The notes under the pieces were generated by a model that did no database searches, was not told where the DNA came from, and worked only from the letters and a program-made list of their open reading frames with translations. 36,398 nucleotides of DNA from an uncultured Collinsella sp. (lineage in GTDB: Bacteria > Actinomycetota > Coriobacteriia > Coriobacteriales > Coriobacteriaceae). Numbering within the stretch: position 1 is the first letter of the stretch; every line of letters begins with the position of its first letter. The position numbers were made by a program, and so were the translations under genes. Below, piece after piece: positions 17,970 through 24,536 of this stretch. The stretch spans positions 1 through 36,398 of the forward strand of contig CAAFGG010000033.1 in NCBI GenBank assembly GCA_900762325.1, read 5' to 3'.

Positions 17970-18689
17970 CTATCGCTTGGAGTTGACGCGGTAGTGGAAG
18001 ATCTCGGGATGCGTGCGGGCATGCGTGACCTCGAACAAGATGCCGTCCGAGGTGTACGACTGGCTCTCCATGACGGCAACGCAGTTGTATTTGCCAAGGT
18101 CAAGATAGCTGCAGTCCTCATCGTTGGCAAGCTCGACGCTCACCGTACGGCGACTCGCCATCACTTTGACGCCGCGTTTGTGCTCCAGATAGTCGTAAAT
18201 TGACTTTGCGGCGATCTCGGGCGTCAGGCCTTTGGCGATCGACTCCAGAAAATAGCCGTGGTCCACCTGGCGAGCGCTACCGTTAAGGCTACGGACGCGC
18301 ACCACGCGAATCAACTCCTCGCCCACCTTAAAGCCCAGGTGACGAGAGAGTTGCTCGGTGCAGACCAGATGTTCAAAAGACTTAACGTCCGTCGATGCAA
18401 CGGCATTGTTGCGCTTTGCAAACTCGCCAAACGACTCAACTTCCTCGAGTGCGCCCAGCATATCGGTCTCGCCTTTAAGCCAAATGACGCGCACGCCCTT
18501 GCCGTGTATGGGCTGCACAAACATCCCGTCGGCCAGCATACCCAAGGCGCGACGGACGGTATTGCGAGTACATCCGAACTCCGCGGTCAGTTCGGCTTCG
18601 GTTGGCAGCATCTCCTGAAACGCATAGGTCCCATTAATGATGCGCGAGCGTATTTCTCGGTAGATTCCTTCGTATATCGCTTTTGGCAT
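17970..18689 (-). CDS. GntR-family regulator, TreR-like
   Basis: A 239-residue regulator. The N-terminal winged helix (IYREIRSRIINGTYAF, LPTEAELTAEFGCTRNTVRR, wing GKGVRVIW) occupies residues about 1-72 and the UTRA domain residues about 85-235. The pattern resembles trehalose-operon repressors that sense a phosphosugar. AGAGGTGAA precedes the ATG. It is divergent from the PTS-HAD gene across a 224-bp region rich in palindromes and lies upstream of the ABC operon, so it is well placed to control either or both. Confidence 0.88.
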   Translation of the reverse strand: MPKAIYEGIYREIRSRIINGTYAFQEMLPTEAELTAEFGCTRNTVRRALGMLADGMFVQPIHGKGVRVIWLKGETDMLGALEEVESFGEFAKRNNAVASTDVKSFEHLVCTEQLSRHLGFKVGEELIRVVRVRSLNGSARQVDHGYFLESIAKGLTPEIAAKSIYDYLEHKRGVKVMASRRTVSVELANDEDCSYLDLGKYNCVAVMESQSYTSDGILFEVTHARTHPEIFHYRVNSKR

Positions 18690-18743
18690 TGTTTCACCTC
18701 TAATGAATATGTATGGCTAGGCACGATAGCATTTCTTTGGGTT

Positions 18744-18873
18744 GTTTAAACCGATTATCGGTAAAGCACGGATTATTTACCGTCGACGGTTCCCCCGAAA
18801 CCTAAATCGGACCGAATCAAAACCGTCAATGCGGCAAGCAGCCAGTCCTCTACAATGAGTTCATTGTTTAAAC
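18744..18873. promoter_or_regulatory. Palindrome-rich control region between GntR and the PTS-HAD gene
   Basis: Successive perfect dyads are seen: GTTTAAAC (18744-18751), CCGAT-T-ATCGG (18751-18761), CGGTAAA paired with TTTACCG (18759-18765 and 18776-18782), ACCGTCGACGGT (18779-18790) and a second GTTTAAAC (18866-18873). A TACAAT hexamer (18851-18856) is a possible -10 for the PTS gene. The density suggests binding sites for at least two regulators. Confidence 0.5.
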
Positions 18874-18913
18874 GTTCTTGCTCGCACAGCATGTTGCATC
18901 CGAAAGGCATATT

Positions 18914-21364
18914 ATGCTGCAGAAAATCCAACGTTTTGGCGGAGCCATGTTCGCGCCCGCCATGCTGTTTTCTATATCAGGCCTCATGGTCGGCATCTCC
19001 GCCCTCGCCACGACTGTAGACATTGTCGGTGACCTCGCCGTATACGGAACCCCCTGGTACTTTTTTTGGAGTATCGTCCAGCGCGGATCGTGGACGGTCT
19101 TTAAGCGCCTTCCGCTCCTGTTTGCCATAGCCCTGCCCATCGGTCTTGCCCAAAAGCAGCCGGCGCGCTGCTGCCTCGAGGCGCTCGCGGCCTATTTTGC
19201 CTACTGCTTCTTTTTGAGTGAAATCATCGAGATCAGCGGCAATAACCTGGGCCTTATGTATCCCTCGCCCCTGGCCCCTGCCACCGGCATCACCGTCATT
19301 GACGGTATCAAGACGCTCGACACCGGCATTATCGGACCGCTGGCAGTCTCGACCATCGTCGTTGCGATCCACGACCGCTTCTACGACGCCAAGGTGCCCG
19401 ATTGGCTCGGTACGTTTTCCGGCTCCTCGCTGGTCTATCTCATCAGCTTTTTCGCTGTGCTCGCCCTCGCTATCTTCTCGGCTGTTGCGGTACCCTACGT
19501 ATACGATGTAACCGATACGCTGCGTCACGCGCTTGCAAGCGTCGGTCCCTTTGGCGTGGGCATCTTTGTCTTTTTAGAACGAGCACTCGAGCCCTTTGGC
19601 CTGCACCACCTGCTCTACATGCCGATCTACTACGACAACCTGGTCATTAACGACGGCATCTATGCCACGTGGAGCAGCTTGCTCCCCATCCTCTCCCATA
19701 GCACGCGCCCCCTTAATGAGCTTGCGCCGTGGGCCGGTTTTACCGCCACTGGCTGGGTCAAGCTCTTTGGCCTTCCTGCCATCGCAGCCGCGTTCTACTC
19801 CACCGCAAAACCTGAGCGCCGCGCCGGCCTCAGGGTCATCCTTGTTCCCGCCATCATCGCCTCGGTGGTTTGCGGCGTTACCGAGCCACTCGAGTTTCTC
19901 TTTATGTTCACCCACCCCAGGCTCTTTTTGCTCTACGCCGTCCTATCGTCTTGCCTTGCCACAACCATGAATCTCTTTGGCATCGTCGGCATCTTCTCGG
20001 GCGGCCTCATGGAGATGGCAGCCTTCAACTTTATTCCGCTCATGCGCATGCATGCCGGTGCCTATCTTTTGGCGCTCGGTATCGGCCTTGCCTTTAGCCT
20101 CATCTTTTTTGTGAGTTTTCGAGCACTCATCTTGATCTATGACCTTAAGACGCCGGGCCGCGAGGATCATGTCGCCAATCGCGCGGCAATCGATCGTTTA
20201 ACGGAAAGCGGCTTTGCCAAAGAGCAATCTCCCAATGACGAGGTCAATAGTCAATCCGATCAAGATCACGTCCTCGCTGAGCGGGTAATTCAGCTTTTAG
20301 GTGGCGTTGGCAATATTGCGGGCGCAACCAACTGCGCCACGCGCCTGCGCGTCGAGGTCGCAGACCCTTCCATCGTTGCAGATAATGCGTCGTTTGTCGC
20401 GGTGGGCGCCAAGGGCCTCATCATTACGGGCAAGACCGCCCAGGTGATTATTGGCATCTCCGTTCCCCGCGTTAAAGAGCATTTTGACCAGATCATGGGC
20501 CTCGAGCCGGGATTTGTGCCCACCGCCTCGGCCTCCCCTGTCGCCAGCCCAACCCACAAGCACGGCGATATCTGCTTCTTCGATATCGACGGAACGCTCG
20601 CCTGGCAAGACCCCAGGCTCGCCCAAGACCTTCCCGAAGACGAGCGGGACCTCTCCCCCTATCCCAACGAGGCGGTTTCGCAGGCAATCCGCGAGTTTGT
20701 CGCCAACGGCAACATGGCCTTTATCTGCACAGGACGCACCCTCAGCTGCATCCACCCCAAACTTCTTGAGCTGCCCTGGACCGGCATCGTCTGTCTTGCG
20801 GGCGGTTACGCCGAGATCAACGGACACGCAATTCGCGATCTGTCGATGACGCCCAGTATGCTGCAGCGTCTTGCCCCCTACCTTGAGCAATCGGGCGAGG
20901 TCATCCGCTTTGAGGGCCTCAACGGCGTCGTGCGCATGAGTGCCGATGCCCCCGATGCTCCCGGATACGCGCGCACCCTGGGCGACGCAGTCACGCAGCT
21001 GCAACATTACAGTGTCTACAAGATCTTGATGTCTACATCGCTCGCCAACCACATCGCTCAAGATAAGGCACTTGAGCCGCTGCTGTGCTTTAACGAGCTC
21101 GAACTCGAGGTAACCGAAATCTCGCCCCGCGAATGCACGAAGCGCGGGGGCATCCAGTCTGTACTCGACGCCCTCGATCCCCACCACGGAACCGTGTACG
21201 GCATCGGCGACGCCAGCAATGACGTCTCGCTGATGAACGCCGTCGATGTCGGCATTGCGATGGGCAACGCACCGGACTATCTCAAAAAGCGCGCCGACTA
21301 CATCACCGACTCGGTCGACAAAGATGGCGTCGTCAAGGCGCTCGAGCACTTTAGGCTTATATAA
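18914..21364 (+). CDS. PTS sugar permease EIICB fused to a HAD-family (Cof-type) phosphatase
   Basis: An 816-residue three-part protein. Residues about 1-420 are an EIIC membrane domain of the glucose/maltose/alpha-glucoside group (RFGGAMFAPAMLFSISGLMVG; RALEPFGLHHLLYMPIYYDN; VVCGVTEPLEFLFMF). Residues about 450-530 are EIIB with the phosphorylated cysteine in TNCATRLRVEV (Cys 474). Residues about 550-816 are a Cof-type HAD hydrolase: FFDIDGTL (Asp 557 and 559), CTGRT, TKRGG and GDASNDVSLMNAVDVGIAMGN (Asp 766 and 770). No EIIA domain is present, so one must be supplied in trans. The ATG at 18914 follows GAAAGG; an earlier in-frame ATG has no site. A sugar phosphate formed by EIIB could be the phosphatase substrate; that coupling is inference. 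Confidence 0.93.
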   Translation: MLQKIQRFGGAMFAPAMLFSISGLMVGISALATTVDIVGDLAVYGTPWYFFWSIVQRGSWTVFKRLPLLFAIALPIGLAQKQPARCCLEALAAYFAYCFFLSEIIEISGNNLGLMYPSPLAPATGITVIDGIKTLDTGIIGPLAVSTIVVAIHDRFYDAKVPDWLGTFSGSSLVYLISFFAVLALAIFSAVAVPYVYDVTDTLRHALASVGPFGVGIFVFLERALEPFGLHHLLYMPIYYDNLVINDGIYATWSSLLPILSHSTRPLNELAPWAGFTATGWVKLFGLPAIAAAFYSTAKPERRAGLRVILVPAIIASVVCGVTEPLEFLFMFTHPRLFLLYAVLSSCLATTMNLFGIVGIFSGGLMEMAAFNFIPLMRMHAGAYLLALGIGLAFSLIFFVSFRALILIYDLKTPGREDHVANRAAIDRLTESGFAKEQSPNDEVNSQSDQDHVLAERVIQLLGGVGNIAGATNCATRLRVEVADPSIVADNASFVAVGAKGLIITGKTAQVIIGISVPRVKEHFDQIMGLEPGFVPTASASPVASPTHKHGDICFFDIDGTLAWQDPRLAQDLPEDERDLSPYPNEAVSQAIREFVANGNMAFICTGRTLSCIHPKLLELPWTGIVCLAGGYAEINGHAIRDLSMTPSMLQRLAPYLEQSGEVIRFEGLNGVVRMSADAPDAPGYARTLGDAVTQLQHYSVYKILMSTSLANHIAQDKALEPLLCFNELELEVTEISPRECTKRGGIQSVLDALDPHHGTVYGIGDASNDVSLMNAVDVGIAMGNAPDYLKKRADYITDSVDKDGVVKALEHFRLI

Positions 21365-21477
21365 GCAGCCGGCACGCGCACGCGTCCCGTTTCCCCAAAT
21401 CGCCAAAACAGACGCGCCGGCAACTCCAATGTGGCAATATGGTATCTGCACACCGCAACGATGTAACCCAAGAAAGA

Positions 21478-22503
21478 ATGCGAGAACCCGTGTCCAGTCC
21501 GTTTACCAGCTTTTTAGCCCAGCACTTTGACCAGATCAACGACTATCTGGCCACGTTCTTTGACGGACAGGCGACCTCTGCCGATATCGAGCGCTACCTG
21601 TACGCGCCGCTCTCGGCTTTTACGGCCAACGCCGGCAAGCGCCACCGCCCGCTTATCTGTATGCTCGCCGCAACCGCAGTGGGCGGCAGCTTTGAGAGCG
21701 CCCGCAGCGCCGCGGCAGCCATCGAGCATTTCCAGTCGGGCGCGCTGATCCACGACGACATCGCCGACAACGGACAGCTTCGTCGAGGCAAGCCCTGCAT
21801 GCACCTTACCGAGGGCACGGGGCTTGCCATCAATTGTGGCGACCTGGCGCTCACCATGGTCACCAAGACGGTTCTCGACGACCCTACGCTTGAGTCCGAC
21901 GTGAAGCTGCGCGTGCTCCACGAGCTTACCGAGATGATCGTCCGCACCATCGAGGGTCAAGCACTCGACCTGGGTTGGGTCCGTGACGGGCGCTTTGATA
22001 TCTCGGTTGATGACTACCTGGACATGGCGACGCACAAGACCGCGTTCTACAGCGGAGCGACGCCGCTTGCCGCCGGAGCCATTATCGGCGGCGGCAGCGA
22101 TGAGCAAATCGAGGCGCTGCGCGCCTTTGGCCTGCACACGGGCCTTGCCTTTCAGATTCAGGACGACCTGCTCAACCTTGTCGGCACTAAGGAAGCCGCC
22201 AACAAGGACTTCCGCACCGACATCACCGAGGGCAAGCGCACGCTTGTCGCCGTACACGCCCTCTCTGATGAGCGCCACCACGACGAGGTCGAGGCGATTC
22301 TTTCCTCGGGCACCGATGATCCCGCGCAGCTCGCACGCGCCGTGGAGATCTTCCAGGAAACCGGCTCCATCGATTACGCCCACACTTACGCGCTCGACCT
22401 GACCGCTAAGGCCAAAGCGGCCATCGAGAACGTTGAGCTTGATCCGCACGCACGCGAGCTGTTCCTCTCCATGGCAGATTTCTTTGTGGAGCGCCTTAAC
22501 TAA
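21478..22503 (+). CDS. Polyprenyl diphosphate synthase (trans-isoprenyl type)
   Basis: This enzyme condenses isopentenyl diphosphate onto allylic diphosphates to make farnesyl, geranylgeranyl or longer chains for quinones and lipid carriers. The protein is about 341 residues. It shows GKRHRPLICML, the first Asp-rich motif HDDIADNGQLRRG (about residue 92), GDLAL, KTAFYSG and the second Asp-rich motif FQIQDDLLNLVG, where Asn replaces the usual last Asp (about residue 228). Chain length cannot be decided by eye. Start uncertain: ATG 21478 has AAGAAAG very close, while GTG at 21490 has GCGAG better spaced. Confidence 0.9.
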   Translation: MREPVSSPFTSFLAQHFDQINDYLATFFDGQATSADIERYLYAPLSAFTANAGKRHRPLICMLAATAVGGSFESARSAAAAIEHFQSGALIHDDIADNGQLRRGKPCMHLTEGTGLAINCGDLALTMVTKTVLDDPTLESDVKLRVLHELTEMIVRTIEGQALDLGWVRDGRFDISVDDYLDMATHKTAFYSGATPLAAGAIIGGGSDEQIEALRAFGLHTGLAFQIQDDLLNLVGTKEAANKDFRTDITEGKRTLVAVHALSDERHHDEVEAILSSGTDDPAQLARAVEIFQETGSIDYAHTYALDLTAKAKAAIENVELDPHARELFLSMADFFVERLN

Positions 22504-22641
22504 CGGGGGTTATAAAACCTGTCAGCAGCGTATTTAGGCACAACTTGCTACACTGTTGAGTGCATGTTTATGCATCCCTTTGCGTTGTCTATCCGACAGA
22601 CGCTCAAATAGTACGAATGGTACGCCGAAAGGGGTTCGTTC

Positions 22642-23547
22642 ATGGAACCTATTACAACGGGCATGCAAGGAGCAGCCGTCGAGGACGTGCAGTCTCGTCT
22701 CCTGCAGCTCGGCTACACGATTGATGCCGCCGAAGTCACCGACAAGTACTTTGGAGCCACCACTGAGCAGGCCGTCAGCACCTTCAGGCTCGACAGCGGC
22801 CTTGCTGCCGGTCATGCCGTCGATATCCCCTGCTGGAGCGCCCTTGTAGACGCTTCGTATAAGCTGGGCGACCGCACTCTCTATCTGCGCATGCCCAATT
22901 TCCATGGCGCCGATGTGCAGGCCCTGCAGCGCGCTCTCAACGTTTTGGGCTTTGCCTGTGGCGAAGACGACGGCTACTTTGGTCCACATACCGAGGCCGC
23001 CCTGCAGCAGTTCCAGGAAAATGTCGGCCTGTTTGCCGACGGCATGGCCTTCCAGGACACCTACGCCTACATCAACCGCCTGCACCATGTGTGGGAGGGC
23101 AAGCCCTCGGTCACCGAAGCCGAGTCCCGCATCGGTTTTGCTCGCGCCGCCAACGTGCTCGAGCGCTTCCAGATTGCCGTTATCGGCGAGGACCCCATCG
23201 CACGCAGTGTTGCGTCGCGCATGTGGAATATCGCCACGGCAACGACCGACAACAGCGGCATGATGCTCTGCGACTCCGAGGTCCCAACCGACGTTGACCT
23301 GGTGCTCGAGATCGCAAGCGACGAGCTGCCCGCCGACGCCGCACCGCGCGCCACGATTGCCCTCGCCGAGTGTCACAACCTGGCCCAGCGCATCCGTACT
23401 GCCAATGTTGCCGCGCAGCAGAAGCCGGCACGCATTCGCATTGAGCTCACGGGCATGACGCGCTACAACGGCACCTTCACGGCCAGCGACGCGCAGACGC
23501 TCGCCGTACGCCTACTCGACGGCGTTTGCGATGCCCTCGCAGATTAG
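22642..23547 (+). CDS. Protein with two peptidoglycan-binding domains and a C-terminal unknown domain, no signal peptide
   Basis: A 301-residue protein starting MEPITTGMQGAAVEDVQSRL. Residues about 5-70 and 80-150 are two PG_binding_1-type helical domains (VQSRLLQLGY...; VQALQRALNVLGF...DGYFGPHTEAALQQFQ). Residues about 170-300 hold an alpha/beta domain not recognised (VLERFQIAVIGEDPIARSV; DVDLVLEIASDELP). No signal peptide or anchor is visible, so it should stay in the cytoplasm, which is odd for a wall-binding fold. Mycobacterial CwlM has the same order (two binding domains, then a catalytically inactive amidase) and regulates MurA; a degenerate version is possible. AAAGGGG lies seven bases before the ATG. 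The next gene is tRNA-Gln. Confidence 0.8.
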   Translation: MEPITTGMQGAAVEDVQSRLLQLGYTIDAAEVTDKYFGATTEQAVSTFRLDSGLAAGHAVDIPCWSALVDASYKLGDRTLYLRMPNFHGADVQALQRALNVLGFACGEDDGYFGPHTEAALQQFQENVGLFADGMAFQDTYAYINRLHHVWEGKPSVTEAESRIGFARAANVLERFQIAVIGEDPIARSVASRMWNIATATTDNSGMMLCDSEVPTDVDLVLEIASDELPADAAPRATIALAECHNLAQRIRTANVAAQQKPARIRIELTGMTRYNGTFTASDAQTLAVRLLDGVCDALAD

Positions 23548-23585
23548 GTAAACTAGACGAGTTGCTTTTGGGCAACACCACACAT

Positions 23586-23660
23586 TGGGACGTAGTTCAA
23601 CGGTAGAACTCCGGTTTTTGGTGCCGGCTGTTGGGGGTTCGAATCCCTCCGTCCCAGCCA
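23586..23660 (+). tRNA. tRNA-Gln (anticodon TTG)
   Basis: A cloverleaf is seen: acceptor TGGGACG / CGTCCCA, D arm GTTC-AACGGTA-GAAC, anticodon arm CCGGT-TTTTGGT-GCCGG with TTG at positions 34-36, T arm GGGTTCGAATCCC, discriminator G and an encoded CCA. It follows the peptidoglycan-binding protein gene by about 40 bp. Confidence 0.95.
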
Positions 23661-23711
23661 TTAAAACTGAGCGCCCTAAGCCCATAACGGCCCAGGGCGC
23701 TTTCTTGTGGG

Positions 23712-23952
23712 CAAGCGGAGGAATTCGAACCCGCAAGGGTGCGGAGCTGAGGAAACGCGAAGCGTTTTCCAGCGCAGCACGCAAGGAGCGAAGCGACGCA
23801 GCGGGGCGCGGCCGCCGACCAGGTGGACGCGGAATCCCTCCGTCCCACACCAGCCAAGAGCCCCTCACGTCAAGCAAATCGAGCCAACGCCGCCAAGCGG
23901 AGGAATCCGAACCCGCAAGGATGCGGAGCGACGCAGCGGGGCGCGGCCGCCG
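23712..23952. repeat. tRNA-derived and GC-rich direct repeats behind tRNA-Gln
   Basis: A 36-nt unit starting CAAGCGGAGGAAT occurs at 23712-23747 and 23894-23929 with two mismatches. A 25-nt unit starting GCGACGCAGCGGGG is exact at 23793-23817 and 23928-23952. Parts resemble antisense tRNA T-arm sequence (TTCGAACCCGC). Open frames across this segment are not genes. Confidence 0.85.
23832..23847. other. Duplicate of the tRNA-Gln 3' end (possible att scar)
   Basis: GAATCCCTCCGTCCCA is identical to the tRNA-Gln 3' segment at 23641-23656. A short exact copy of a tRNA 3' end downstream of the tRNA is the usual signature of integrase-mediated insertion or its remnant. No integrase or cargo lies between, so it can only be a relic or an empty-site scar. 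Confidence 0.5.
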
Positions 23953-23966
23953 CAGGCAGACGCGGT

Positions 23967-24025
23967 GCCGGCACTTGGGGACGCTCCTAAGTGCCGACAT
24001 TATAGGAACGTCCCCAAGTGCCGGC
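23967..24025. repeat. REP-like palindrome
   Basis: Arms GCCGGCACTTGGGGACG and onward (23967-23989) and their reverse complement (24003-24025) pair over 23 bp with one mismatch. The loop repeats AAGTGCCG, the end of the right arm, which suggests an older palindrome nested or slipped within it. Confidence 0.85.
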
Positions 24026-24058
24026 TCGGGACTATTTTCGAGGACCCTCCGAAGGACT

Positions 24059-24288
24059 GTGGCCAAAAAACGGCAAATATGAGTACTGTTACCGTTGTAG
24101 CTACATTATTTTCGTTAATAAAAGAAGATCTTAATAAGATTTATTCGCATCAAGGTCTTCCTTTAATGAACACTTGAGGAGATACGGCAGCTTATCTGCT
24201 CGATCGACACGTCAAATCACCTTAAATGTGGTCAAAATTACTGCTACTAAAAGAGTATCAGTACTCATATTTGCCGTTTTTTGGCCAC
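24059..24288. mobile_element. MITE-like AT-rich element with long terminal inverted repeats
   Basis: The 29-nt ends 24059-24087 and 24260-24288 are exact reverse complements (GTGGCCAAAAAACGGC inward to AGTACT), extendable to about 36 nt with one mismatch. The roughly 160-bp interior is much more AT-rich than its surroundings and has no credible gene. Size, ends and base composition fit a non-autonomous transposable element, but no clear target duplication is seen, so a structured RNA remains possible. Confidence 0.6.
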
Positions 24289-24326
24289 GGCTCTTTATAG
24301 ACACCCTGTACAGCGACGGTGGTAGA

Positions 24327-24359
24327 TTTCGGAACGTGTCCGTCAGCCCCGTTCCGAAA
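24327..24359. repeat. Short palindrome
   Basis: TTTCGGAACG (24327-24336) pairs exactly with CGTTCCGAAA (24350-24359) around a 13-base loop, in the same repeat-rich interval. Confidence 0.75.
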
Positions 24360-24391
24360 AGCGAGCCGCATGCAACGGCCAAGCCACGACA

Positions 24392-24528
24392 GGCCCCGGG
24401 AGAGCGGGGACACCGGCTTAGGTTTATCGCGAGTTCCGCACGAACAGGAGGCCACTTAATGTGGCCTCCGTCGTGAGCAGGACTGTAGAGCAGGAAACCT
24501 AAGCCGGTGTCCCCGCTCTCCCGGGGCC
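24392..24528. repeat. Palindromic element, copy 2: conserved core in locus-specific inverted arms
   Basis: Arms 24392-24425 and 24495-24528 are perfect 34-nt reverse complements, unrelated in sequence to the arms of copy 1. The 69-nt core (24426-24494) matches copies 1 and 3 at its ends and tip but carries paired changes in the middle of the stem. The right arm stops nine bases before the stop codon of the Toprim-domain gene. Confidence 0.93.
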
Positions 24529-24536
24529 GGCGGAAT

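Noticed and set aside
23585..24082. Open frames on both strands across tRNA-Gln and the following repeats
   Set aside because: They translate tRNA sequence and GC-rich repeats (peptides such as GGIRTRKGAE and GTEGFEPPTA are familiar tRNA-derived artefacts) and have no ribosome site.
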